Shown piece after piece: positions 50,516 through 62,571 of a DNA stretch of 64,000 nt (positions within the stretch are counted from its first letter, which is position 1; the number at the start of each line of letters is the position of its first letter). Made by a program: the position numbers and the translations under genes. The notes under the pieces were generated by a model. That model was not told the origin of the DNA, did no database searches, and was given only the letters and a program-made list of their open reading frames with translations. Origin of the DNA: Tretioscincus oriximinensis (lineage: Eukaryota > Chordata > Lepidosauria > Squamata > Gymnophthalmidae). Where the stretch lies: contig JAJVDF010000298.1 of assembly GCA_022410635.1 (NCBI GenBank), forward strand, positions 1,347,755 to 1,411,754, in the 5' to 3' direction.

Positions 50516-52057
50516 TTAAGTGCCGGTGTCATTATGCACAGACCCTGGAAATATGGACCACCCCTGGGCACATCTTGCATGCATGCACCGAGGAAAGGTC
50601 TATGTCTCCACAGCCAATGATACCCCAGCCTGCACCTGCGAATATGCATGCTTAATGTGACAAGTTATCCCTGCAGAGAATGAGAAAGGGGGGGAAAGAA
50701 AGAATGACATCTATGTATCTATTTATCTGTCTATAGCAATTGATTTATATATCACGACCTTATGCACACCGAGTCTTATTCTGGGCTACATTTCAGACCA
50801 GGGGGCTGCCTTGCCCGTGTTAATGTAGGCTATGGCAGGCCGCAGAATAAGGCTCAGCGTGGAAGGAGCCCACACTGCCAAAGTGGTAAGATGCTCAAAA
50901 GCATTTTGCAGCAAAACCAGAGATCTGTACAAACGTATCAATGCTAAATCACACATTGTAAGCAGAAAAAGATTCAAACACAAATTGAATATATTTTTAA
51001 ATTCTCGCTGAGCCTCACTCCTTCAGTTCAGCAACTGTTAGTACAAGCAACGGGAAAGGAAAGGCAAAGAGTAGAATTAGGCAAGCATCAGACAAGCCCG
51101 GTTATAATCACAGATTTGCTCTTTTAGCCTTTAGTCCAACAGATGTTTATAAAAACGTGGTTTAATCAAGGAATATCTGAAGATAGCTTTGGAGAACATC
51201 AACTCAAACTAGATTAGTCCTCTCTGAGAAATTGTCTCATTGTTCCACCAAGAACTGGAACTCTGAATTTGTAGTGGCGGTTTTAATAATCCAGTTGTAG
51301 CCTTAGTACAGCTGCTTAGTATCACAGGAAATTTCANGTTTTCAATTGCTCAGTGTTGCTTCACCCAAATTTTTATCTTCACTGAGTTGAAATATTGATA
51401 GTCAACAAGATGTCCATCCTGCAATTGCATAGTTACACCTTTGCCTTTTGATTGCTAACAACCCATAACATAACCAAATAAATCAACAATCTGCTCTCTA
51501 AATCAATGTGCGATTTTACAAAAAAAAATTCCTTTCTCCTTCTAAATTTCTGCACTGGAAATGATATGGAACATCTCTCCCAAGTGATTGAAATTATTTC
51601 AGAAGTTGTTCGTGATGTTTTGCTTGTGTTTCAAGATAGCCACGTTCAGATATGTGTCACCCAAATTTTTTNCCCCTCCACCTTCAGATACTGATTGTTA
51701 CGGTTTTAAATGTGGATTTTGCACTTTTATTGTTGAGACCTTCGGATATGGGGTGGGGTTTAAATTTAAATATATAAATAAAAAATCTTAGGGACTAACT
51801 AGGGGAACATCTCCAATTCGATCCTCCCAAGAATGTAGTTCATCTATTTGAAACATTAATATACCACTTCCCTTTAACACTATCATCACAAAATGGCATT
51901 CCTTTGGAAAGAAGCATCAGGGCAAGGACTTCTTAATTCCATTCTCCCTTGCAATGTGGAGAAAGTGTTGAAATTCTCAGAAAAAGTATCCCCACCCCCA
52001 CCCCACTGAGGCACATGATGCTGTAAGAGCAGCTGCCTTCATACATGTGTTACAAAA
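50516..52057. other. Intron 22 stretch without recognised elements
   Basis: No exon-like or repeat signal identified. Confidence 0.35.
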
Positions 52058-52505
52058 CATAGAATCATAGAATTGCAAGGAATCTCCAGGGCTATTGTGT
52101 CCAACCCTCTGCTCAATGCAGGATTCACTAAACCATCCCAGACAGATGTGTGTCCAACGTCTGGTTGAAGACTTCCACTGAAGGAGAACTCACCAACTTT
52201 TGTAGCAACCCATTCTACCGGTTGATTACCAATGTCAGAAAGGGTTTTTTTTCTGATACCTAATCTGTATCTTCTCCCNTGCAGTTTCACTACTTCTAGT
52301 CCCTCCCTGTGCAAATGAGAATAAGACTCTGCTCTGTGACAGCCCTTCAGATATTTATGGACAACTATCACGGCTCTTCTCAGTCTTCCCTAATCATTCC
52401 TCANAGAACACTTCACATCTTTGTAACCCTCCTTGAAACTAGTTCCAGTTTATCAATGTCCTTTTTAAATTGGGGTGCCCAGAATTGAACACAGCACTCT
52501 AGGAC
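52058..52505 (-). mobile_element. CR1 LINE 3' end, longest copy of this subfamily
   Basis: Starts AGAATCATAGAATTGCAAGG, then TCCAACCCTCTGCTCAATGC AGG, and extends into ORF2-derived sequence ending GGGTGCCCAGAATTGAACAC AGCACTC. Confidence 0.85.
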
Positions 52506-52754
52506 TGAGGATCTCAAAAGCAACTTAGAGGTGGTAAACCATTGCAAGCAGCCTTCTCGTTCCACTTCTGATCCACATTAAAGGACGGGAAGTTTTTTTC
52601 CTTTAAAAGTGAAGTGATAACCTCTAAGCTGCTTTTGCACGGGTGAAGCCTTTGTAGGAACTGATCGTGCATCGATAATAGAAAGGCACCCAGTTCATCC
52701 TCTCTATCCAACAAAATCAGCACTAGGGATACTGATTTCTACTCTCTTTTGCAG

Positions 52755-52777
52755 GTGGCGTGAGACAGAAAAAATAA
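52755..52777 (+). CDS. INF2: INF2 exon 23 coding part: non-CAAX C-terminus (alternative)
   Basis: Acceptor CTCTTTTGCAG at 52754. If exon 22 is skipped, exon 21 joins here in phase 1 and gives S-GVRQKK then TAA (52775-52777). The human non-CAAX form ends, as I recall, in a short basic GLRPRPKAK-like peptide, so GVRQKK is the likely counterpart. This form would lack the prenylation site and be cytosolic. When exon 22 is included, this exon is only 3' UTR. Identification depends on position, phase and the short resemblance. Confidence 0.78.
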
Positions 52778-53511
52778 AAAGCAGCCCTTATTTAACCGCC
52801 TCTGTTGTGGAAGAGAGCCATGGTAACTCTGCACAGATTCTGATTCTTTTCCCTGGGAGACATTGGAAATGTGGTGGAGCGGATGGAAAGGATTACCAAA
52901 TGTTTTGTGCCTTACGCAAAGCTGTCCTTGACAAATTCCCTGCCAACTTCCTGGCATAGAGAGATGCCTTCCACTGGCGTCTGATTGGATGAAAAGTCTC
53001 CTCCGTCAGTCACAGAGCAGCCTACTGCCGAAGACCAGAAGTGTGCCCTAAAAAANCCCTCTTGAGCCCAGAAAAAGAAGATCATTTAAACCTACACCAT
53101 CATTGCCTGTATTTATCCATGTCCATTTAGGGCTGGCTGGTAAACCAGAAGTGGTGGGAAGGAAGAGACAACATTTGACCCGGTCAGGACACCAATCAGG
53201 TTTTGTACTTTGCATAATTGCATCCATTTAAAATACACCCCACTGCCCATCCCTCAGTTTTACCAGCTGGTATTGCTCCTATTATCATTAACCTAAACAG
53301 GCACTGACCATTGAAAGCCACACGGGACCAAGATTTTGGGTTTGTTTTTTAATTATGATTAAGCTACAAGCAAGTGCTCNGTTGTATGATCAGTGAATTT
53401 TTCCATACATTGTTCAGACTGCATTTACAGGAAAAGTTGCCCTAAAACGAGAGAGCTGCAAACTACAATGTAAAGCCGAAATTGCCGCACGTCATACCAC
53501 CATCATCAAAT

Positions 53512-53517
53512 AATAAA
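53512..53517 (+). promoter_or_regulatory. Proximal polyadenylation signal AATAAA
   Basis: Canonical hexamer 735 nt after the non-CAAX stop, followed within 15-30 nt by an A-rich stretch and then TGTTGGGATG. Confidence 0.5.
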
Positions 53518-54771
53518 GATTTCATTTTTAAAAAGTAAAAAAAAAGCTGTTGGGATGAACAGGCACAAGACTTGCAATGACAACTTGTGCTTAGCAAAAT
53601 ACGGAGATGCATCAACCGGAATCGGGCAAAAGATGAACATGTTCGGCCAAAACATGAATGGCATTTAAATCTGGTGCCATCTAGTGACTAAATGAGATAA
53701 TAACAATATCCACATTAACCTAATCTAGATAATGTTGCTAGATAACTAGCATTTAAGTATCAGTCACAACTATTGAGAATTTTATTTTTATTTATTTTTA
53801 TTTAAGGAGATATTTATATAACGTGCAGTGCATAGACCATGCTTGTCCAAATGTGACCAAATAACTGCCACTCCCCCAAATGACTAAATACACATATAAC
53901 TAATCTGGTTTATAGGTGGACATTCACGAAGAAATACTGTCATTGCAAAGTGATGGGAGTTGTCTTTTCCTGTTTGTGTCTCTGGTGCACAAATGATTAC
54001 CAATAGCTTACCTAATTCCCACAATGGCTTTGGCCTTGGTAAAGCACTAGTTGTTGTAGCTGTTGCATTCCCATGATGAGAGGTGGGTGATGCCGAGTTC
54101 ACCCAGCAAATCATTTAGCAGAGGTCCTAGGGGAGCAAGCAATCCAATCCAAGGAATGTCCAGAAAGATGCCAAAACCAAGAAGGCCTTGTTCATCCAGG
54201 AACAGAATTCTGATGCTCCTTGGCCAACCCTGATAGGTTGGTCTAGTCCAGAATCTAAGAATTTTCCACTTCCAGGAAGACATTCCAGGCTTCGATGGAA
54301 CATAGGAGGCAAGGTTCCTCTGAAGGCCCACTTGTGTTCCAGTATGTTGATTTCTGTACATCATTCATTTCACCTACTGGACTGGATGAACCGCAGGTCA
54401 AACCATTCCTAATACTGTCCTGAGCTAGCGATCCAGCATCCCAAAACTTTGGACTTATGGAAAATCCAACAGCAATGCCAAGTTTCTTGGCATTGTTTAC
54501 CACGTCTCCAGGCACCTTGCATTACTATTCCTGTTGGAAAATATTCTTGTGTTAGCAATTGTGGGAGCTAAACCAAGCAAAGCAGACAAGCACTTGCCAG
54601 CATTTGAATATGCAGTAACACGAAGAACTATTAGACAAGGGGAGATGTCTCTGGCACTGATGGAATGTACAACATCATGGAGCTCTCACTATAACCATTT
54701 TGAATGCTGCATGGTGTTGAATGAGATACTTGAGCAAAGGGCTCTTTTGAAACAAACTACTACATGGTTTA

Positions 54772-55295
54772 GCAAGGGGAGCTTGTAGCACTTGGAGAAG
54801 AAAGATAGGCAGCATGAGCTTTCGTAGACACGTCTACTACTTCAGGAACAGACTTTATAGGAAACTGAGTGGATACACAAATTCCAGTCCATTGACTAGG
54901 GACTTAATAGAGACAATGGTTTCCTGACACACTGTACATATTATAACATCAGTTAACTGCCCAGCCTCCTGAGGGCATTCTTGGATTGATTTGCTCTCCA
55001 CTCTTCTGCATATTTGATAGATGCACATTCACCCATCTGCATCTCTTTGCTCCAGGCATCTCTCTCCACTTAAGAGGATTAACTTGTGCACTTTTGCTGC
55101 TTTTCTCATCTAGTTAATCCCTATACCACATTTACACGTCCTTTGTCACCTCCTATACACTGTTTCCTATAAAGTCTGTTCCTGACATTGGTCACATAGC
55201 ATCTGGAGAAGTAGACTTGTCTATGAAAGCTCCTGTTACCCTCCTAGTGCTACAAACCCCCTTGCTGGNCTTTTAAGCTAAGACTTAACATGTCA
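54772..55295 (+). mobile_element. Penelope-like 3' region in the INF2 3' UTR
   Basis: GCTTGTAGCACTTGGAGAAG, CGTAGACACGTCTACTACTT CAGG, then 54925-55200 matches 49140-49430 of the coding copy (TTTCCTGACACACTGTACAT, TCTGCATATTTGATAGATGC ACATTC, GCATCTGGAGAAGTAGACTT GTC). Confidence 0.75.
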
Positions 55296-55760
55296 GGAAG
55301 CCTGTGACCCAGGTCTCTGGGAAGAGGGAGTGCTCATCTGGCACATCAGAATTTGAGAGGGCTACGTGCTGCCCTGATAGNTAGGGTGCATTTCAGTGAA
55401 ACATCATTGCATTAAGAAGCATTAAAATGCAAAGCTTCAGCAACAGTCTGAAGGGGAACAGCCTGTACTTCCCTGTTTGTTTAAAACAAGGAGTAATCTG
55501 AAGAGCTGGACAAGGATGTTGTGAGAGGGTGTTTCCCATTTGCTTTCCTGCTTTAGTGAAACCAGCAGTTCATCTTCTGAGGATCAAATGTGATCATCCT
55601 AATTCAGCATCTTTGTACAGCAACGGAACTTGCTAAAGTATTAATGGTATGGATACAGCTGTTCAAAACCTAACTTTGGTGGCGAACCCCTTCCCTCCTT
55701 CCTTCCTCTCTTTCCTCTTCTCTCATTCTCTTGGCTCTCAGGACTCAAGAAGCTTTGCAA

Positions 55761-56194
55761 CAGGGGTAGGAAATCTTTTTTTTTTTTTGCTAGGGGCCAT
55801 TTTGATATTTTTAACTTCACTTGAGGGCCATACCCACTCCCCACTCTGAGGCCACACCTACCCCACCCAGACCACGACCCCTCCTGGCCAGGCCACACAC
55901 CCACCCAGGCCACACCCCTCCCTCCCCCTTGCCATTTCCCCACACAGGCCCACCAAATTGCAAACTTCCAATGTTTCCCACATTTTCTCATCCCCTTCCT
56001 CTTTCCCTCCTTCCTCTTTTTCACTCCATGTTTTAACAAAATGAGGAACCATGTATAACCAGGGAAAACTAATAGTTCCTTAAGGAACTTCCCGCTGCCA
56101 AACAAAATGGTTCCTTTGGGGAGCAGACCAGGGGCCGGAGCAAATGGTTCTGCAGGCCACATCCGGTCCCCGGGCCTTAGGTTCCCCACCCCTG
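55761..56194. mobile_element. hAT-like element in the 3' UTR
   Basis: Ends CAGGGGTAGGAAATC and GGTTCCCCACCCCTG; inside, repeated GGCCACACC motifs. Flanks CTTTGCAA and CTCTACAG agree at 5 of 8, differences all transitions. Confidence 0.7.
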
Positions 56195-57526
56195 CTCTAC
56201 AGGCTGTCGCCTTCACAGAATTAAGCAGTAATTAGTGTTAATAATGGGGATCGACTGTGTTTTATTATGGCAACAAAATTGGTTCTCCCTATTTATAACT
56301 TCTGTTAGGAGTCAAACACATTTGTACATAGCTGTTACTGTTTGTATATGACGAAGTTCTGGAAGAACTATACAGAAAATGCAGAAATAATTTTGTGTGC
56401 TTTGTAATCATATTAATCAACAAAAATCCATGCTAAAGATGGGGAAGTGATGGATCTTTGTACTGAACCAAAGCTGAATGGTTGGTTTTAAGTGGCTTAA
56501 AAGACAGTAGAAACTATTCCTAGTTCCTCTGGGACAATTTAAATGTNTTGGAAAGATGTGGAGAATATTTAAGGGGCATTAAATTTGGCTTTGATATACT
56601 CCTGGAGAGGGTTTTTTTGCATCTTGTGTGCAAGTATCCTGTCATTTTTTCTTGCTATCCTCAGAAAAACTAACTTTGGCCCACTGAAAATATTAAAGTC
56701 ATGGATGAGGGAAAATTACACCCACCAAATGCGACTGACTTTCAGCTCTTATGAGCCTCAAGCCAGACTGTGTACTGGCAAGGAATGATAGGAGTTCTTG
56801 TGAGGGAAAATTTTGAATCTCTTGCAAAATTCTTGTACAAGCAAAAATTCTGGCCCTGCCCATGTCCTGCCCATCCCTTTGTTTCCTGCCAAGANTCCAT
56901 CCATGCTACACCCAGACTCTCCCCAGATCCCACCTATTCAGGAAATGGATTTCANCGGGAGAAATTCTCATGCACACGGATCTTCTTTCTCGTGAAATGT
57001 GGCAGTGCAGTTGAATTAACATACCCGTGTGGGATTCACATGCATTTTCCCAGCATTGCTGTTCACCAGCACCTGGTTAGCCCCAATGGAAATTTCAAAC
57101 ACAAGCCGTCCCAACAGTGTTGGACCCACGGTTCTCTCCAGATGTTTTTGTTGCCNAATGTTTCGATGGTATTGTCATCCAGAACAAAATACCTAAAGGT
57201 TAATAAAGGTGGTTCCAGAAGAAAAGCAGGCCATCAGAAGTAATCCTGAAACAAATAATGAAGCAGTGCCAATGAGACGAAAGCCAGTTTTCTGGTTGGG
57301 CGAAAAAGTACCCAATGGTGGTAGAAAAGAACCAGATGCAGGTCAAGCTACGTTCTCCCAATTTTGCNGTTCTGTACAGTCCTGTTTTGCTCACTAACCT
57401 AAGGAGGAAGGAATAATTAAAGACGTCTTAATTGGTACGACTCTTAAAATATCGTCAGCCATGAAGATAATTGTAGACTGAAAATTAGCGTCTCCAACTC
57501 TGCGCAAATGTGTAATATTTGAGTGC

Positions 57527-57532
57527 AATAAA
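57527..57532 (+). promoter_or_regulatory. Distal polyadenylation signal AATAAA
   Basis: Canonical hexamer followed about 20-50 nt later by a T/G-rich run (TTTGCTTGTTCTTG and a ten-T tract), the classic downstream element. Likely end of the long INF2 transcript, cleavage near 57545-57555. Confidence 0.6.
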
Positions 57533-57550
57533 CTTGTATTTCATAAATTT

Positions 57551-58180
57551 CCAGGTTTGCTTGTTCTTGATTNTGTTCTTTTTTTTTTTAATCCACAAGA
57601 ACTTTGTGATACAGGTGGGTCCTTCCAACTCCACAATTCTGTTCTTCTGAATGCCAGCTGGAATGACAGGGGCAGACTAAGACTAAAGTGGGAGCTTCAC
57701 ATTTCATCTATCCAAACAAATTCATATTAGATGTTATTCCAGGACATCTCACAAAACGGGAGCTTGTCTTCTCCATTCTAATAAAGATGATAGGCCCTGT
57801 TCACACCGGATGCTATGCCAGAATAGATCTTGGAAATCAGGAAATTCCAGTATGAACAAGTATCGTGTGGATATAGTCAAAGGCTGTATGTCACTTGTGT
57901 ATTCCAGAATTTCTTGATCATCCAATTTATTGGTTTACGAGTTTTCCTTCACCTCGTAAAGGTATATTTCAAATTTTGTCATTCTNTCATGTTCTGATGT
58001 CTAAGATTTAAAATGCATACGGCACACTCTCTTGTCAGCCATTTTGTTTCTGGTTGTCAAGAGGTAGTCCCCAGTAGTCCCTCCTCCCAAACACTATTGG
58101 ATAGTTTGCTATCAGTATCAGAGTCAGCTCCCCCTTGCTGTTTCTCATCAACACTATCCACACGCATCAAATCCTTAATA
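57551..58180. other. Intergenic sequence after INF2
   Basis: No gene recognised. In human the next gene downstream is ADSS1; none of its exons is seen in this window. Confidence 0.4.
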
Positions 58181-58249
58181 TATTTTAATCTGGTTTTAAT
58201 TGTTAACCGCCCCAAGACCTATGGCCATAGGGTAGTATAGAAATGTAAG
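58181..58249 (+). repeat. L2-like LINE/SINE 3' tail
   Basis: TTTAATTGTTAACCGCCCCA AG, ATAGGGTAGTATAGAAATGT AA. Confidence 0.5.
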
Positions 58250-58672
58250 TCATAAATAATAAAAGGCATGTGGGGGAGTCCAGTGACAGGGCTCGGAACC
58301 TTGGCAGCCTTCAGAGACGCAATGACAGGGCTTGGAACTTTGGCAGCCTCCAAAGATCAGAGTCCTGGATTAGAAACTAGCTAAAGGACAGAAAACAGGT
58401 AAGTAATAAATGGACAGTTATCTGGATGGAATGATGCAAGAAGTGGAATATTCAGTACTGGGAGGGATAGGAAGAAAGTAAAGTAAGAGCAAAGGAAGGA
58501 AGGAATGGAAGAAAGGAAAATAAAGAAAAAATAAGGAAAGAAAGAAAATGGAAAAAAGGAATGAAACAAGCAGCAAGTGAAAAGGGGGAGGGAGGGAGGC
58601 ATGGATGGGAGCAAGGGGAGGAGGGTCAAGTGCCCGTTGCATTACCAATGTGCAACGGGATAATTCTACTAG
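58250..58672 (+). mobile_element. Helitron (non-autonomous), copy C
   Basis: 3' end is a perfect hairpin CCCGTTGCA-TTACCAATG-TGCAACGGG, spacer ATAATTCTA, then CTAG|T (58669-58672). 5' side TCATAAATAATAAAAGGCAT G. It contains a tandem copy of the TGACAGGGCTCGGAACCTTG GCAGCC segment and a GGAA-rich tract. Confidence 0.82.
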
Positions 58673-59875
58673 TAAATAAATAACTCTATTTAATGGGTCA
58701 ACAGCTGTCTTTCCAGGAAATCTGATAATCTGGATAATTGGGTCTAACTGCCCAAAACATGTCACTTTATATAACAATCTCATGAGACAAATGCAACACA
58801 AATTCCTCTTGTAAGTGGATTATTGGTCCTGTCTGGATGCATCCCAGTTTCTGCATTTGCAAGGGCTGACACAGTTCCTAGCTGGAGTCAACCAGGTATC
58901 CTGGAACAACAAAGTGAACAAACACATCGGGAAGAAAGCATAGTGACCCTTAACCTTTTGTGTTTCGTACTTTTGAGCCACATTTACCGTCATTAATCGG
59001 ACACTTTGGGCAACACACACTAATGTACAGCTTGTGGATGTGTCATAATGCAGCTCAACCAGCAGATGGTGCCATTTCCTCATCCTACATTGCCATTCCT
59101 ATGTATTTAGGTTGGTTATAAATCTTGCCTTTTCCACAGCAAAAGTTTCTACCTATTGCTAATATAATTATCATTTTANCATCCTTGATTACCAGGACTT
59201 GAGAAGTGATCCTTAAAGGAAAGAAGGTAGTGGTTGTCATTATTATTTGCAATTCATAAACAGTTTAGCAAAGTCATTGGTTAGATGCAGATGCAGCCTT
59301 TCCTTCATAACAATACTATTGCAATGTAAATCCCTTTGAGAAAGATAAATAAAACGGTTTAATAGCAAACAGTTCAATAGATAAAAATAGATAACCAGCC
59401 TGAAAAGTAGTTTGGGTTCTTCCAGACAGAACCAGGCAGGTTCATGGAAGTCAAGGCTATAAATAGCTACTAGAATGGATCTTCCGATGTTGCATAGTCA
59501 AGCTAAAATGTCGACCTTGTCTGATTTAAACCCTCTGCCATTCAGAATAATGGCGTTTAGCTCAAATTTTTAAAGAGGGGGCTGCCGAGTCTGTACTTCA
59601 GGACTGAAGATGGACTAAAGGATGTGACTACTACCCAAGATTCTGCCTTTCTCTTTCTGGCTTGTTTTAACTTCCTTCACAGATGTGGGGCAACTACTTA
59701 GCTTGTGTTTAGTCATTGTCATGGCTGAAAAGGCTGTGGTGACCCATGAATTGCACAGAGTGGAAAACAGGAGACCTGGTACCATGACTAGACAGAGGCA
59801 GAAAATGTTTCTCTGTATAAAAACCAACCACACTGGCTTTCCAGGGTAGTATTACTAGAAGTAACATTATAATAA
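58673..59875. other. Intergenic stretch without recognised elements
   Basis: Nothing identified on either strand. Confidence 0.35.
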
Positions 59876-60330
59876 TAAGAGGAGGAGGAAGAAGAAGACG
59901 ACAACGACGACGAAGAAGAAGACAAAGATGAAGGAGGTGTGGATTGTAGATATTGCAATCCCGGGGGATAGTAGAATCGAGGAGAAACAGTTGGAGAAAA
60001 TGACCAGATATGAGGACTTGAAAATCAAANTTCAGCGACTCTGGCGTATACCAGTAAAAGTGGTACCAGTGGTCCTTGGCACACTGGGTGCAGTGCCGAA
60101 AGATCTCAGTGGGCACTTGAAAACGATTGGCATTGACAAAATCTCCATCTGTCAACTTCAAAAGGCCACTTTGTTGGGATCTGCCCGCATCATTCGAAGA
60201 TACATCACTCAGTCCTAGACACTTGGGAAGTGTTCGACTAGTGTTAGATGATACGAAATCCAGCATATTGATCTTGTTTGCTGTGTTATTGTTGTTTTAT
60301 GCATCATCATCATCATCAATAATGTTGATG
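59876..60330 (+). mobile_element. LINE 3' end, R2/R4-group-like C-terminus
   Basis: Frame 59928-60218 encodes KEVWIVDIAIPGDSRIEEKQ, LEKMTRYEDLK, VVPVVLGTLGAVPKDLSGHL, KTIGIDKISICQLQKATLLG and SARIIRRYI. This conserved C-terminal block follows the reverse transcriptase in some non-LTR elements; clade is a guess. Flanked by GAA/GAC repeats (59880-59935) and an ATC microsatellite (60303-60320). Confidence 0.65.
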
Positions 60331-60540
60331 ATGTTTATTTATAATGCCTATTTTCATCAAAGGGCCACTCATGTAGCTTTTGTTGCTTTCACCACATTCT
60401 AAAGTTCTAAAGAACTGTGAATGGCCCAAAGTCACCCAGCTGGCTTCATGGAATCGCACCAGGAGACTACCAGATAAGAGACCTACGGGTATAGGGCAGG
60501 GAATAAGAATAAATAAATAAAAGTCCAAAACGTCAACCAC
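60330..60540. mobile_element. Chimeric SINE fragments
   Basis: AAGTTCTAAAGAACTGTGAA TGGCCC (reverse Sauria-like) followed by AGTCACCCAGCTGGCTTCAT GG and GGGTATAGGGCAGGGAATAA G with (AAAT)n (forward L2-like tail). Confidence 0.5.
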
Positions 60541-61975
60541 TATACCATACTGGCCAACACCAAAATGTGAAGTAATTGACAGTATCTTGCAATGCTGTAT
60601 TTAGGCAAAATATAGCTACAGGTAGAAGTAAGAAGATGTTAATATTTTTTATTATTATAAAAACAGAAGTAGCTGAGGGAAAAGGGGGAGTAAAATAAAT
60701 AAAGTAAATAAGTAAGTATATAGATTACATCCCATGGGCTAAATACAGCCAAAATACGTGCATGGTACCCAATAGCTCACCTGCTTCTCCGATTGTTTAG
60801 TCTTCCAAGAGAAAGAGAGGAATACCTTTCAAACTTTNGCTGTTTGTTAGCTCCCATACCCTTTTTTTAAGAGGGCAGCTCATTCTGGCTGCTCGTGTTT
60901 ATTATGGAATCTGCTGGGCTCGCATTTTCCTGAGTATGTTGACCTAGTGCTTCACCACAGAATGCAGCAGCTATAAATAATGGATTAGAAATGACCTGAC
61001 ATCTTCCAGGAAACCATGCCACGTCTGCTTATATTTTCATCCCTGCGCTATGCTGAGATTAGACATTGTGCTGCATTTCATACAGGTACGCAGAGGAAAG
61101 CTCACAAAATGCTCTGCNCCAGAGAGAAGGCTGCCCCGTGCAGAAGGATCAGAAAGGTGACTATGGTGACATTGTAGGCTTCTGCGGAGGCGCCCATGAA
61201 TGGTCCCCCTCCCTCTGTCACAGAACAAGTCCCACACGGTTACTGTGGATGAAGGTGGAGCTTCAGTATGAAAGACCTTCCACTTCATTGGCTGCGCATG
61301 AATTTTTCAAGAGCATACACCTCACTCCGTTCCTCCTTTTTTCTCCAAACTGTACAAGCTCCAAGAGATGTGGAGATTGCACCAGAGTACTGACCTAGAT
61401 GATGAAACTGTCCTAAATGTCTGTTTATTTATTTATTCTTCTATCTCTGTTCAAAGGTCTCAGGGTGTGAGGCTCAGGCAGCCCAAAATCTAAGAGAGCA
61501 CAGAGCTCGTGATTTCAGTGAAGTGACTTCTTTATTCAGCTCTTCAGCAATGACAGAATTAAGTAACAACAGCCGTAAAAGCCTGTTCTAATAGAGAACC
61601 TCTACATATTCATGTCAGAGAGTGTTCCTTACACAGGGAAGGTAACAGAATAAAAACAGAATGGAAATTAAGCTTAAAAAATTAGGCTTAAAAAAACAAC
61701 ACTGCCTGAAAACAAGCACAGAACAAGTACGTTGGAGGGTTATGGGGGAGAATAAACATCAGAGAACCTTGNATGGTCAGGTCACAGCTTATCTAGTCCA
61801 GCGATTGTCTTCACACTGCAGTACTACTTCTGGCCATTCACAAGCAAAGGACAAAGGTTCTCTGCTTGTGGCAGGTGATCTTGAGAGGCACTTTGCCCGT
61901 CTCTTATCAAAGGCCTGAGTGAAGTGGTATGTTTTAATCAGACACCAGAAGAGGTACAAAATTGGTGTCTCCAAG
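60541..61975. other. Intergenic stretch without recognised elements
   Basis: Short AATA runs near 60690-60720; otherwise nothing recognised. Confidence 0.35.
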
Positions 61976-61979
61976 GTGA

Positions 61980-62535
61980 ACATAAGAACATAAGAAGAGC
62001 CATACTGGATCAAGCCACAGCGCATCTAGTCCAGCATTCTGTCTCAGAGGCCCACCAGATGCACCTGGGCAGTCTGAACAGAGGAAAGCAAAATATGCAT
62101 CTGTTCATAACTTCCTGCAAATGGTATTTTAGGAGTCCTGCCTGTTGCTCCATCCCGGAGGCAACATCCAGACATCCATCCTAGTATCCATTTATACCCT
62201 TGGTGTCCATAAACCTGTCTAGTCCTGTCTTGAAACTATCCAAGCTGTTAGCTACCACTACCTCTTCAGGAAGTAAATTCCACAGACCGATGACCCTCTG
62301 GGTGAAGAAATACTTTCCTTTGTCTGTTCTCACTTTTCTGCTCATCAGCTTCAAGGAGTTTCAAGGTTATGTGANAGAGAAAACATTTTTTCTCTATTCA
62401 TCTTATCCATACCATACGTGATTTTGTACAGGTCAATCAGATCACCTCTCAAACGTCGCCTTTCAAGGCTGAAGATGTCCAGATGTTTCAGCCTGACTTC
62501 ATATGGTGATGCTGTTTGAGTTTGGAGGCTACCAT
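61980..62535 (-). mobile_element. CR1/L3-like LINE 3' end with ORF2 C-terminus
   Basis: AACATAAGAAGAGCCATACT GGATCAAGCC at the 3' end; minus-strand codons for [18 protein letters not shown] near 62415-62480. A shorter relative of 19766-20452. Confidence 0.8.
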
Positions 62536-62571
62536 AAAAAAGACCCATTTATGTATCACAACTGAAAGAAG

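Larger units (their letters stand above)
52778..57550 (+). other. INF2: INF2 3' UTR (probable extent)
   Basis: No coding sequence is seen after the stop. Two AATAAA signals (53512 and 57527) suggest a short UTR of about 0.75 kb and a long one of about 4.8 kb; human INF2 also has a multi-kilobase 3' UTR. The long version would include a Penelope-like copy (54772-55295) and a hAT-type element (55761-56194). Between 53530 and 54770 I see no known element; two overlapping minus-strand open frames at 54047-54515 resemble nothing I know. Confidence 0.6.

Noticed and set aside
55750..56200. CpG-island-like promoter in the C-rich block
   Set aside because: It is rich in C but poor in CpG and bounded by hAT-type ends; a transposon explains it.
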